This document shows, in pieces, positions 40,548 through 51,401 of a DNA stretch of 64,000 nt. Origin of the DNA: Streptomyces brasiliensis (GTDB lineage Bacteria > Actinomycetota > Actinomycetes > Streptomycetales > Streptomycetaceae); the NCBI RefSeq assembly GCF_014647875.1, contig NZ_BMQA01000027.1, forward strand, positions 1 to 64,000, in the 5' to 3' direction. Numbering within the stretch: the stretch's first letter is position 1; each line of letters starts with the position of its first letter. Under the pieces are notes generated by a model. That model was not told the origin of the DNA and ran no database searches. It worked only from the letters and a program-made list of their open reading frames with translations. The position numbers and the translations under genes were made by a program.

Positions 40548-41471
40548 TCACCGATCGGGCTCGGGGTCCTTGAGCCAGTTGATGAGTTCGGTGGAGAACG
40601 CGGCCGGGTCCTCTTCGTGGGGGAAGTGGCCGAGACCGTCGAACAGGCGCCAGCGGTACGGGGCTTCGACGTACTCGCCCGAACCGGCCGCGCTGCGCAT
40701 GCGCTGCACCGGGTCCAGGGAGCCGTGCAGATGAAGCGTCGGCACCCGCACCGGACGCTTCATCCGGCGGTTGAACTGGATGCCGTCCGGACGGGCGAGC
40801 GAACGCACCAGCCAGCGGTACGGCTCGATCGCACAGTGCGCCGTCGAAGGGATGCACATGGCCCGGCGGTACGTCTCCACCGCCGCGTCGTCGGGCGGCC
40901 GCGGCCCGGACCACTCCCGGATCAGCCGGCCCACGAGCGCGCCGCCGTCCGCCGTCAGTTGCCGCTCGGGGATCCACGGCCGCTGGAAGCCCCAGATGTA
41001 GGAACTCGCGGCACTCTGCCGGGGATCGCGCAGCATCGCCGCGCGCCAGCGCCGGGGGTGCGGCATCGACAAGACCGCCAGCCGGCGTACGAGCTTCGGG
41101 CGCATCGCGGCCGCCGTCCACGCCAGATAGCCGCCCAGATCGTGGCCGACGAGCGCGGCATCCGGCTCGCCCAGCGAGCGGATCACACCGGTGACGTCGA
41201 GGGCGAGGTTCGCGGGGTCGTACCCGCGCGGTGTGCGGTCGCTGCCGCCCACGCCCCGCAGGTCCATCGCCACGGCCCGGAAGCCCGCGTCGGCGAGCGC
41301 GGTCAGCTGGTTCCGCCACGTCCACCAGAACTGGGGGAAGCCGTGCAGCAGGAGCACCAGCGGGCCGTCGCCCAGCTCCGTGATGTGGAAGCGCGCGCCG
41401 TTGGCGGCGACGTCCCGGTGGGTCCAGGGGCCTTCGGCGCGTACCGCCGAGGCGGCGGCGGGATCCGTCAT
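40548..41471 (-). CDS. alpha/beta hydrolase, epoxide-hydrolase-like
   Basis: 307 residues. Oxyanion-hole motif LLHGFPQFWWTWRNQ, nucleophile elbow VGHDLGGYLAW (Asp nucleophile), cap-domain segment PWIPERQL and the catalytic His in LFDGLGHFPHEEDP, all as in soluble epoxide hydrolases. LHLHGSLDPVQ precedes the acid. It overlaps the stop of the holin-family gene by four bases (ATGA). Substrate unknown. Confidence 0.88.
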   Translation of the reverse strand: MTDPAAASAVRAEGPWTHRDVAANGARFHITELGDGPLVLLLHGFPQFWWTWRNQLTALADAGFRAVAMDLRGVGGSDRTPRGYDPANLALDVTGVIRSLGEPDAALVGHDLGGYLAWTAAAMRPKLVRRLAVLSMPHPRRWRAAMLRDPRQSAASSYIWGFQRPWIPERQLTADGGALVGRLIREWSGPRPPDDAAVETYRRAMCIPSTAHCAIEPYRWLVRSLARPDGIQFNRRMKRPVRVPTLHLHGSLDPVQRMRSAAGSGEYVEAPYRWRLFDGLGHFPHEEDPAAFSTELINWLKDPEPDR

Positions 41472-41956
41472 GACGCCGAGCGTGCCACAGCCTCGATGGC
41501 CTCGGGTACCCGATCCTGCGGAAGCTCGGGCCGCGGGTGCGGCTTGGCGTTCTGCAGGACGCCCGCCGTCTCCTTCATGGACGCCGCGACCTTCTGCGGG
41601 CCCTGGCTCTTCTTGGTCTTCTTCGCGAAGACCAGGCCGATCAGCGCGAGGACGGCCGCGACGAGCACGTTGGCCGCGAAGGACAGCAGGAAGCAGATCG
41701 CGAGGTTCCAGTGGCTCCAGGTCCGAATGCCGTACGCAAGCGCGAAGTTGAGCATCGGCAGCGAGAACAGCAGGAGCACGGCGGCCACCGTGAACGCGCC
41801 GCCGCTCGCCACACCGCGCTTGACATCCTGCTTGAGCTGGGCCTTGGCCAGCGCGATCTCGTCGTGCACCAGCGCCGACATCTCGGTCGTCGCGGAGGCG
41901 AACAGCTGGCCGATGCTGCGTTCGGCGCCGACCGGGCTGCCGTCGGGTGCGCTCAT
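41468..41956 (-). CDS. phage holin family (PF07332-type) membrane protein
   Basis: 162 residues from ATG 41956, with GAGGGAG upstream. ERSIGQLFASATTEMSALVHDEIALAKAQLKQDVKR is the amphipathic helix typical of actinobacterial holin-3-6-like proteins, followed by two membrane helices (about 55-80 and 88-112) and a Lys-rich tail. Despite the family name it is a chromosomal housekeeping protein of unknown role. Cotranscribed with the hydrolase downstream. Confidence 0.85.
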   Translation of the reverse strand: MSAPDGSPVGAERSIGQLFASATTEMSALVHDEIALAKAQLKQDVKRGVASGGAFTVAAVLLLFSLPMLNFALAYGIRTWSHWNLAICFLLSFAANVLVAAVLALIGLVFAKKTKKSQGPQKVAASMKETAGVLQNAKPHPRPELPQDRVPEAIEAVARSAS

Positions 41957-42044
41957 CGCGGTCTCCCTCTTCTGCGTACGTCGCGTACGGTTCCGTCTTC
42001 TGCCGGACTGCGTACGGTCCCGTCTTTTGTACCGTCTCGTCAGA

Positions 42045-43475
42045 TCATGCCGGACGGTCGTCGTCCTCGCCTGCCCCGCCCGGCACTTCGGCAAGCCCGC
42101 GGCGTGCCGCGGCCCGCTCGGCGGCGATGCGCCGGTGCTCGGCGGCCTTCCGTTCGTGGATCTCCGCCATGCGCAAGTGGTACGCCGGGTCGTCCTCCTC
42201 GTAGATGTCCGGGATGCCGTCCCGGTCCTCGTCGCGCTCCTCGTCCTCGCACATCCGGCGGTACTTGGCGTTGCGCAGCTTCAGCAGCACCGTCGCGCAC
42301 ACGGCCGCGATCAGCGACCCGGCGAGTACAGCGGCCTTGACCTCGTCCGTCAGCACCGCGTCACCCGCGAAGGCGAGTTCGTCGATGAGCAGGGAGACGG
42401 TGAACCCGATGCCGGCGAGGATGGCGACCGCGAAGACGTCGGCCCAGGCCAGGTCCTCGCTGAGCGAGGCACGGGTGAAGCGGACGGTCAGCCAGGTGCC
42501 GCCGAAGATGCCGACCGCCTTGCCGACGACCAGTCCGAGCACCACACCGAGCGTCTCCGGCTGGGTGAACACGTCCCGCAGCGCCCCGCCCGACACCACG
42601 ACACCCGCGCTGAACAGTGCGAACAGGGGGACGGCCAGCCCCGCCGACAGGGGGCGCACCAGATGCTCGATGTGCTCACCGGGGGAGTGCTCCTCACCCT
42701 TGTGGGTGGTGCAGCGCAGCATCAGACCCATCGCGACGCCCGCGATGGTTGCGTGGACGCCGCTGTTGTACATCAGCGCCCAGATCACGAGGGCGAGCGG
42801 GACGTACACGTACCAGCCGCGCACCCCCTTGCGCAGCAACAGCCAGAAGACGACGAGTCCGGCGACGGCGCAGCCGAGTGCGGCGAAGTCGATCCGGTCC
42901 GTGAAGAAGATCGCGATGATGAGGATCGCGAAGAGGTCGTCGACGACCGCGAGTGTCAGCAGGAACGCGCGCAGGGCACTCGGCAGAGACGTACCGATGA
43001 CCGCGAGCACGGCCAGCGCGAAGGCGATGTCGGTGGCGGTCGGCACCGCCCAGCCCTCGGTCGAGCCGCCGCCGGTGAGGTTGGTGAGGGTGTAGACGAG
43101 TGCTGGTACGGCCATTCCGCACAGCGCGGCGACCACCGGCAGGACGGCCGCCCTGGGGTCGCGCAGGTCACCGGCGACGAGTTCCCGTTTGAGCTCGATC
43201 CCGGCGACGAAGAAGAAGATCGCCAGCAGTCCGTCGGCGGCCCAGTGCTCGATGGAGAGGCTGAGGCCCAGGGCCGAGGGGCCCAGATGGAAGTGGGCCA
43301 CGCTCTCGTAGCTGTCGTGCAGGACGGGGATGTTCGCCCAGATCAGGGCCATGACCGCGGCGATCAGCAGCAGCACACCGCCGACGGTCTCGGTACGCAG
43401 CGCGTCGGCGACGAAGGTCCGCTCGGGCAGCGACAGACGGCCGAAGATCTTACGGCGGGTGGTGGGCGCGGTCAC
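42045..43475 (-). CDS. nhaA: Na+/H+ antiporter NhaA
   Basis: 476 residues from GTG 43475 with GGAGG eight bases upstream; an ATG 36 bases earlier gives an unlikely extension. About eleven membrane helices; PTATDIAFALAVLAV and LLTLAVVDDLFAILII carry the ion-binding Asp pair, and IFFFVAGIELKRELVAGDL is the family signature. The last 75 residues are a charged tail with an EDRDGIPDIYEEDDP acidic stretch and Arg/Ala helix, common in actinobacterial NhaA. It exchanges Na+ for protons to control pH and salt. Confidence 0.92.
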   Translation of the reverse strand: MTAPTTRRKIFGRLSLPERTFVADALRTETVGGVLLLIAAVMALIWANIPVLHDSYESVAHFHLGPSALGLSLSIEHWAADGLLAIFFFVAGIELKRELVAGDLRDPRAAVLPVVAALCGMAVPALVYTLTNLTGGGSTEGWAVPTATDIAFALAVLAVIGTSLPSALRAFLLTLAVVDDLFAILIIAIFFTDRIDFAALGCAVAGLVVFWLLLRKGVRGWYVYVPLALVIWALMYNSGVHATIAGVAMGLMLRCTTHKGEEHSPGEHIEHLVRPLSAGLAVPLFALFSAGVVVSGGALRDVFTQPETLGVVLGLVVGKAVGIFGGTWLTVRFTRASLSEDLAWADVFAVAILAGIGFTVSLLIDELAFAGDAVLTDEVKAAVLAGSLIAAVCATVLLKLRNAKYRRMCEDEERDEDRDGIPDIYEEDDPAYHLRMAEIHERKAAEHRRIAAERAAARRGLAEVPGGAGEDDDRPA

Positions 43476-43627
43476 GGGGGAGACCTCCGGTCGGTGGGCA
43501 GGGACGAGCACATGCCGACCAGACTTCCCGGCGCACCTTGTGGAGCTTGTCGCGTTGTGATGCTTTGCTTAGTTTACCTAAGGTGCGGTCGGTGTTTTTC
43601 GGGCGCTTTCCACGTTATGTGCAAAAG

Positions 43628-43655
43628 GGGGTGCCCCGCTGTCGCGGGACACCCC
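43628..43655 (-). terminator. terminator of acs
   Basis: GGGGTG and CACCCC flank an inner CCCGC/GCGGG stem with a TGTC loop, 25 bases past the acs stop. On the minus strand it is followed by CCCTTTTGC. Confidence 0.75.
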
Positions 43656-43679
43656 TGAAGAGCCGGAACCAGCCGGGAC

Positions 43680-45635
<1,956 letters not shown>

Positions 45636-46243
45636 GACATCTCCCTTTCGAAGGGTGTCCGTTGTGTCCCAGGCCACAGCTCATCAGACCCGGGGGCCCG
45701 ATGACAAGGGCCGACCCGAAATTGGTTTAGACCTCTTTGCGTGATCGGGGCCACCTGTACCCACGGACGCCACGCAACCCGAGTTCAGCCCTGTGACGAG
45801 GCCCACCGGCACGAGGGCACGGCGTCTCGTGTTCGGCGGCGGGCGACCCCGGCTCTCCGAAGAGTTCTACCGGCGCCACACGGACACACCGCCGCGCCGC
45901 CCGGCGTGTCGCGGACACCGGCCCATTTGCGCAGGGGCGGGGGCGGGGGCGGGGGCTCGGCGCGGCCGCCAGCCGCTGGGCAACCGCACCCCAAGGACCG
46001 TACGTGCCGTCGGCAGCCGCAAGGTCCCCCGACGGTAGGCCGGCCCGTCGACCGCACGCCCGTCGGCAGCCGCAAGGCCCCCGACCGCACGCGGGGCCGA
46101 TCGACAGGTCGCCCGCCGGCCCACTGACAGCACGCCCACCGGCCGTAGGGCCCACCTGCCGCACGCCCGACGTCCACTTCCCCGCAAGGCTCGCCACAAG
46201 CCGGGCTCGTCTCAGGCGGGGCTCGCGTCGGGTCGGGCCCACC
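45636..46243. other. 600-base GC-rich gap with a short direct repeat
   Basis: Frames are open on both strands because of extreme GC content, but none has protein-like composition or a ribosome site. CCGTCGGCAGCCGCAAGG occurs at 46008-46025 and 46060-46077, followed in both by a CCCCCGAC-like word. A run of GGGGCGGGGGCGGGGGCGGGG lies near 45930. The acs promoter must lie at its left end. Confidence 0.5.
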
Positions 46244-46921
46244 TCAGGCCGGGCTCGGTACCTCCTCCGTGCCCGTCACGTGCTCGAACACCTTGTCCTC
46301 GTCCGCTCCGGCGAGCAGATACGCCTGCGCCTCGCCCACGTGGAAGTACATCCCGTGCAGCTCCAGCGCACCCTCCGCCTGCGCCCGCGCCACCGAGCCG
46401 TGGGCGCGCAGGTGTGCCAACTGCTGGACCACGTTGGTCAGACAGAGCTGCTCCACCGTGTCGGCGGCAGCCCGACCGGCCAGCCGTGCCCAGGAGCCGC
46501 TGTCGCCGGCCAACCGCTCCAGGCTCGGCAGCCCGTGCCGCAGCCACCGCTCGAGGGGCGTCCGCCCCTCCTGGGGCGCGGAGTTGAGCAGCGCCTGCAT
46601 GGCCCCGCATCCGGAGTGCCCGCACACCGTGATGGACCGCACCTTCAGCACGTCCACCGCGTACTCGATCGCGGCGGCCACCGAGTCGTCCCCACTCTCC
46701 TCGCCCGGCAGCGGCACCAGGTTGCCGACATTGCGGACGACGAACAGGTCACCGGGACCGCTGGAGGTGATCATCGACGTGACGAGGCGTGAGTCGGCGC
46801 AGGTGAGGAACAGCTGCGACGGCCGCTGCCCCTCCCGCGCCAGCCGCGCCAGCTCACCCCGTACCAAGGGCGCGGTGTTGCGCTGGAACGCGCTGATGCC
46901 ACGGGCGAGTTCCTGACTGCC
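46244..46921 (-). CDS. beta-carbonic anhydrase domain, out of frame with its SulP partner
   Basis: About 225 residues of beta-carbonic anhydrase: LFLTCADSRLVTSMI (Cys and Asp-Arg pair), VRNVGNLVP, EYAVDVLKVRSITVCGHSGCGAM (zinc His and Cys). It interconverts CO2 and bicarbonate. In related Streptomyces genes, GISAFQRNTAPLV joins directly to the end of a SulP transporter in one polypeptide. Here the carbonic anhydrase frame opens one base off, and no start codon lies between the linker and the first conserved residues, so it is the distal half of a frameshifted fusion rather than a normal gene. Confidence 0.8.
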   Translation of the reverse strand, partial: GSQELARGISAFQRNTAPLVRGELARLAREGQRPSQLFLTCADSRLVTSMITSSGPGDLFVVRNVGNLVPLPGEESGDDSVAAAIEYAVDVLKVRSITVCGHSGCGAMQALLNSAPQEGRTPLERWLRHGLPSLERLAGDSGSWARLAGRAAADTVEQLCLTNVVQQLAHLRAHGSVARAQAEGALELHGMYFHVGEAQAYLLAGADEDKVFEHVTGTEEVPSPA

Positions 46922-48714
46922 GCTGCGGCAGCGGCAGTGGGTTCGGCATTGGTGTCGGTGCTGATGCCGGCGCCGGTGTCGCGCGGACCGTCCAGGCGTT
47001 CGGCACTGCCAGGCTCCGGTTGCCCGGTCGTACCGCCCCCAGGCCGACCGCCGGGCGGCATGTCGCACTGGTGGTTGCGCCACGGTGTCCAAGGTCGGCA
47101 GCGGCACTCGGTCGAAGCTGTCGGCTCGCTGGTCCGCAGCCCGGTTCGGCAGCCGGTCAGCTCGACGGTGCCGCCCTGCTTGGTGTGCGCGGTGCGCCAG
47201 TCCTGCAGTGACTCGTACGCCGCGTGGTCCATGAACGAACCGTCAAACTCCACGACGACGTGGGCGCCTTGGGGTACGAGATGCAGGGACCGGCTGAGGC
47301 GGGGCACGGCGAGGAACGTCAACTGGCCTCTTACATGGACGTGATGGACTCCTTCCTTCTCTTTGTGCGTGATACGGGTGCGGGCGAGGCGGTTCAGAGC
47401 GACGCCGACGGCCACGGCGACACCGAGCGCCACGCCCTCGAGGACGCCGAGGAACACCACGCCGAGTGTGGTGACGGCGTACACCAGCACTTCTCTGTGG
47501 CGAGTCACCGTGCGGATGTGGTGCAGGGACACCATCTGGATGCCGACGGCCATCACCAGGGCGGCGAGTGAGGCGAGCGGGATGAGATCCAGGATCGGGA
47601 CCATCAGCAGCGCGGCGACTACTACGAGAACGCCGTGCAGCATCGCGGAGTTCCGGCTCACGGCACCGGATTGCACATTCGCCGCGCTGCGCACCGCGAC
47701 CCCGGTGACGGGCAGTCCGCCGAGTGCTCCGGACACGATGTTGGCGAGGCCCTGCCCGCGCAGTTCCCGGTCCAGGTCCGAGCGAGGAACCGGCGGTCCG
47801 CCGCGGGCGGCCGTCAGCTTGTCGACGGCGACGGCGGACAGCAGCGACTCCACGCCCGCGACCAGAGTGATGGTCAGGACGGCCGCCGCGATGCCCAGCA
47901 CCGGGCCCTCGGGCAGCTGCGGAAGAGCGTGGTTGGACCACGAGGGCAGATCGACGCGGGCCAGGCGCAGACCGGCGAACGAGGTGATGGCGGTGGCCGT
48001 GGCGACGGCGACCAGGGCGGCCGGGATCTTGCGTGCGGCACGACCGGAATGCCCTGGGATGCGCGGCCAGGCCAGCAGCACGAGCACGGTCAGCGCGCTC
48101 GTCGACACCGCCCCTGGATGAAGGGCGGCCAACTGGGCGGGCAGTGCGAGGGCGTTGTCGAGGACGGAGCTCTGCGGAGTGCCGCCGAGGACGATGTGCA
48201 GCTGGGCGACGGCGATGGTGACGCCGATGCCGGCGAGCATGCCGTGCACGACGGCGGGGCTGACTGCGAGGGCGGAGCGGGCCACGCGCAGGCAGCCCAG
48301 GCCGAGTTGGGCAAGGCCGGCGAGGACGGTGATGGCGCACGTCGTACGCCACCCGTACTGGTGGATCAAGTCGGCGGTGACGACCGTGAGGCCCGCGGCG
48401 GGGCCGCTGACCTGGAGTGGGCAGCCGCCGAGGCGCCCGGCGACGAGCCCGCCGACGGCCGTGGCGACCAGGCCTGCCTGGAGCGGGGCGCCGGTGGCGA
48501 GGGCGATGCCGAGGGACAGCGGCAGAGCGATCAGGAAGACGGCGATCGCGGCGGATACGTCGGCGCTCGCGATCTCCCGGAGGCGTCGGGGCGGTGTGGG
48601 GGGCGGACTGTGCGGGGGGTGGGTTCGTTTCGTACGGGTCGGGTTGGTGGTGCGGAGCCCGACGGCTCGGATGAGCCCGAGGGCTTGGGATCGGGTGTGG
48701 ACGCAGGCTGACAA
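46771..48714 (-). CDS. SulP-family bicarbonate/sulfate transporter, fusion frame broken near 46922
   Basis: From TTG 48714 (GGAGACGGG upstream): a SulP membrane domain (about residues 45-440; AVFLIALPLSLGIALATGAPL, QVSGPAAGLTVV) and a STAS domain (VHVRGQLTFLAVPRLSRSL ... VVEFDGSFMDHAA). Next comes CRCRPWTPWRNHQC and a flexible Gly/Pro/Thr linker. After about residue 597 the frame is the wrong one and reads nonsense to 46771. The intact ancestor was a SulP-carbonic anhydrase fusion that imports and supplies bicarbonate. Transport half looks complete. Confidence 0.85.
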   Translation of the reverse strand: MSACVHTRSQALGLIRAVGLRTTNPTRTKRTHPPHSPPPTPPRRLREIASADVSAAIAVFLIALPLSLGIALATGAPLQAGLVATAVGGLVAGRLGGCPLQVSGPAAGLTVVTADLIHQYGWRTTCAITVLAGLAQLGLGCLRVARSALAVSPAVVHGMLAGIGVTIAVAQLHIVLGGTPQSSVLDNALALPAQLAALHPGAVSTSALTVLVLLAWPRIPGHSGRAARKIPAALVAVATATAITSFAGLRLARVDLPSWSNHALPQLPEGPVLGIAAAVLTITLVAGVESLLSAVAVDKLTAARGGPPVPRSDLDRELRGQGLANIVSGALGGLPVTGVAVRSAANVQSGAVSRNSAMLHGVLVVVAALLMVPILDLIPLASLAALVMAVGIQMVSLHHIRTVTRHREVLVYAVTTLGVVFLGVLEGVALGVAVAVGVALNRLARTRITHKEKEGVHHVHVRGQLTFLAVPRLSRSLHLVPQGAHVVVEFDGSFMDHAAYESLQDWRTAHTKQGGTVELTGCRTGLRTSEPTASTECRCRPWTPWRNHQCDMPPGGRPGGGTTGQPEPGSAERLDGPRDTGAGISTDTNAEPTAAAAAAVRNSPVASARSSATPRPWYGVSWRGWRGRGSGRRSCSSPAPTHASSRR

Positions 48715-49051
48715 GTTTCCCGTCTCCTCCGGGGCGGCGCGGTCGCGGTAGCAGTGGTCCCCCGTCGGCGACGGGGTTGTGGGCGCGGCCGTGGGTCACG
48801 ACGTGCAGCGGCGGGATGAATCAACGCTCGGTAAATGAATCGTAATGCAGAGTAAAGGCCAAGCTTGGGCTATAGGGGCAAATGGGGCACTAATTCACTC
48901 ACTGGGATGAAGTGACCATTTCATCGGCTTGTCGTAATAACTCCTTCTCGGTCACATGCGACCTTGGCGGCGCTGTCGGCACAAACCGGCACATCACCAG
49001 AAAACGCCCTCGTCAGCGTTTGCCTGAGAGAAGGAAGAAGGTGGGCGGAAC
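48715..49051. promoter_or_regulatory. divergent promoter region, locally AT-rich
   Basis: Between the SulP fusion and the lipoprotein gene. The segment 48825-48950 is clearly lower in GC than its surroundings, as expected for promoters. No gene and no long repeat seen. Confidence 0.5.
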
Positions 49052-50317
49052 ATGGCCGCCACCCAGAGGATCGCCGTGGGCGCCATGGTCGCCGCGGCCT
49101 GTGCCGCGTCGCTCGCCGGTTGTGCGACCGGCTCCAGTGGTTCCGAGAAAAGAGCGTCAGGCCCGCAGAATGGAGCGCCGGCGCCCAAGAGCGTGGTCCG
49201 TCTGATCGGTGACGGTTCCACCGCGTACACCGGGGCGCAGCCGCACCTGCCCCGTCCGGAGCGGCTCAAGCCCGGCCAGAAGCCCCCGCAGTTCGTGGTG
49301 TTCTCGTGGGACGGCTCGGGCGAGGACAGCCAGAAGCTGTTCTCCCACTTCCGCAAGGTCGCCAAGGACAACAACGGGAACATGACGTTCTTCCTCAGCG
49401 GCCTCTACATGCTGCCGGAGGAGAAGCGCGACCTCTACCACCCCCCGCAGCACTCACCGGGCCGCTCCGAGATCGGCTTCAACGACGAGAAGGGCATCAC
49501 CGACACCGTCAAGCAGCTCCGGCTGGCCTGGCTGGAGGGCAATGAGGTCGGCACCCACTTCAACGGCCACTTCTGCGGCACCGACGGCGGCGTCGGCCAG
49601 TGGTCGGTGGAGGACTGGAAGAGCGAGATCGCCCAGGCCAAGCAGTTCGTGAAGAGCTGGAAGACCAACACCGGCCTGACGAAGGAGGCACCGCTGCCCT
49701 TCGACTACGACAAGGAGCTCATCGGCGCCCGTACCCCCTGCCTGGAGGGGCAGAAGAACTTCATGAAGGCGGCCAGCGAACTGGGCTTCCGCTATGACAC
49801 CAGCGGCGTCGACAACCAGGTCTGGCCCAAGAAGAAGGAGGGCCTGTGGGACCTGTCGATGCAGCTCGTGCCCTTCCCCGGGCACACCTATGAACAGCTG
49901 ACCATGGACTACAACTTCATGGTCAGCCAGTCCGGTACCTCGACCCAGGGCGACCCCGACAAGTACGGCTACTGGGGCGACCAGATGCGGGACGGCCTGC
50001 TCAAGGGCTTCCAACGGGCATACGACGGCAACCGCGCCCCGCTGGTCATCGGCAACCACTTCGAGTCCTGGAACGGCGGCACCTATATGCGTGCCATCGA
50101 GGAGGTCGTCCAGCAGGTGTGCAACAAGCCCGAGGTGCGCTGCGTGTCCTTCCACCAGCTCGCCGACTGGCTGGACGCCCAGGACCCGCAGACCCTGGCC
50201 AAGCTGCGCACCCTGGAGGTCGGCGAGGCACCCAAGCAGGGCTGGGCGTCCTTCCTGTCTGGACGTCCTGCCCCGGCCCCGAAGGGGGTGCCGGGGGCGC
50301 CGGCCGTCAGGCGGTAG
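49052..50317 (+). CDS. lipoprotein with polysaccharide-deacetylase-like fold
   Basis: 421 residues. A signal peptide ends at the lipobox LAGC (Cys about residue 24), then a low-complexity spacer. The main domain begins FVVFSWDGSGED, in the position of the deacetylase motif FTFDDG, and has NEVGTHFNGHFCG with His ligands and FDYDKELIGARTPCLEG. The metal-binding Asp-His-His pattern is thus only partly kept, so it may be an inactive or altered carbohydrate esterase on the outer membrane face. GGTGGGCGG precedes the ATG. Confidence 0.8.
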   Translation: MAATQRIAVGAMVAAACAASLAGCATGSSGSEKRASGPQNGAPAPKSVVRLIGDGSTAYTGAQPHLPRPERLKPGQKPPQFVVFSWDGSGEDSQKLFSHFRKVAKDNNGNMTFFLSGLYMLPEEKRDLYHPPQHSPGRSEIGFNDEKGITDTVKQLRLAWLEGNEVGTHFNGHFCGTDGGVGQWSVEDWKSEIAQAKQFVKSWKTNTGLTKEAPLPFDYDKELIGARTPCLEGQKNFMKAASELGFRYDTSGVDNQVWPKKKEGLWDLSMQLVPFPGHTYEQLTMDYNFMVSQSGTSTQGDPDKYGYWGDQMRDGLLKGFQRAYDGNRAPLVIGNHFESWNGGTYMRAIEEVVQQVCNKPEVRCVSFHQLADWLDAQDPQTLAKLRTLEVGEAPKQGWASFLSGRPAPAPKGVPGAPAVRR

Positions 50318-50321
50318 CCGG

Positions 50322-51302
50322 TCAGACGGGGGCAGCGACGCCTTCGCCGAGGACGAATGCGGGGTCGACCTGCGCCGCCAGGTCGGCCCCGGTGCGTTCG
50401 TTGCCCCAGGCCTCGGCGTTCCTCAGATGGAAGTGCACCATCTGGCGCGTGTAGCGCTCCCAGTCGCGCAGCTCGTACGTCGCGTCGGCGGCGACCCGTA
50501 GCAGCCGCAGGGCACGGCGGTTGGCGTCCTCCAGGAGCTCGAACCGCGGTGGCCTGCCCTTCTCCATGGAGCGCACCCAGTCCGATTGCCCGACCGTCAG
50601 GAGCAGGTCCTCCCCGACCTCCGCGCGGAGGAAGTCGATGTCGTCCTGCCCCTGCACCTTGTTGCCGACGACCTTGAGGACGACCCCGAAGTCACTGGCG
50701 TACTCCTTGTACTGGCGATAGACGGAGACCCCCTTCCGGGTCGGCTCGGCGACGAGGAACGTGATGTCGAAGCGGGTGAACAGGCCAGAGGCGAACGAGT
50801 CCGAGCCCGCGGTCATGTCGACCACCACGTACTCGTCGCGGGTGTCGACGAGGTGGTTCAGGAACAGCTCCACCGCTCCCGTCTTGGAGTGGTAGCAGGC
50901 GACCCCCAGGTCGGCGTCCGTGAAGGGCCCGGTGACCATCAAACGGACGGCGCCGCCGTCGAGTTCCACCGGCCGCGCGCAGGCGTCGTACACCGGATTG
51001 GGCTCCCGCACCCCGACCAGACGCGAGCCCTCGCCGGGCGGGGTCGTCTTGATCATCGTTGCGGCCGAGGAGATGCGCGGGTTGGAGCCGCGCAGGTAGT
51101 CCTTGATCAGCGACAGCCGCTCGCCCATCGCGGGCAGCGCGGCCGCCTGCGCGTCGTCCAGCCCGAGGGCCGCGCCCAGGTGCTGGTTGATGTCGGCGTC
51201 GATGGCGACGACCGCCGCGCCGGCGGCCGCGAGATGGCGGATGAAGAGGGAGGAGAGCGTGGTCTTGCCGCTGCCGCCCTTTCCGACGAAAGCAATTTTC
51301 AT
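50322..51302 (-). CDS. CooC/ParA-like ATPase
   Basis: 326 residues from ATG 51302. MKIAFVGKGGSGKTTLSSLFIRHL is a deviant Walker A with the signature Lys; VVAIDADINQHLGAALGL, YVVVDMTAGSDSFASGLF and VVGNKVQGQDD complete the SIMIBI fold. CooC/MinD relatives insert metals or position complexes; here the role is unknown. It is divergent from the Fic-like gene, with which it is usually found in Streptomyces as far as I recall. Confidence 0.85.
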   Translation of the reverse strand: MKIAFVGKGGSGKTTLSSLFIRHLAAAGAAVVAIDADINQHLGAALGLDDAQAAALPAMGERLSLIKDYLRGSNPRISSAATMIKTTPPGEGSRLVGVREPNPVYDACARPVELDGGAVRLMVTGPFTDADLGVACYHSKTGAVELFLNHLVDTRDEYVVVDMTAGSDSFASGLFTRFDITFLVAEPTRKGVSVYRQYKEYASDFGVVLKVVGNKVQGQDDIDFLRAEVGEDLLLTVGQSDWVRSMEKGRPPRFELLEDANRRALRLLRVAADATYELRDWERYTRQMVHFHLRNAEAWGNERTGADLAAQVDPAFVLGEGVAAPV

Positions 51303-51401
51303 GTTCACGAAGAGTAGTCGCATGATTGCCGTACGTGTCAGTGAAGTGAAGAAGACCACTCCTTCGTGGGGTGGGGCCGCGAGGTGCGTAGGGTCGTACT
51401 C

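Noticed and set aside
40515..43658. A 1047-codon open frame on the plus strand
   Set aside because: It runs antisense across the hydrolase, holin-family and NhaA genes, which have clear motifs; composition is that of a shadow.
46008..46085. Direct repeats of 18 bp as possible regulatory iterons
   Set aside because: Only two copies in very GC-rich DNA, no palindromic character, and no gene start nearby except acs at the far side.
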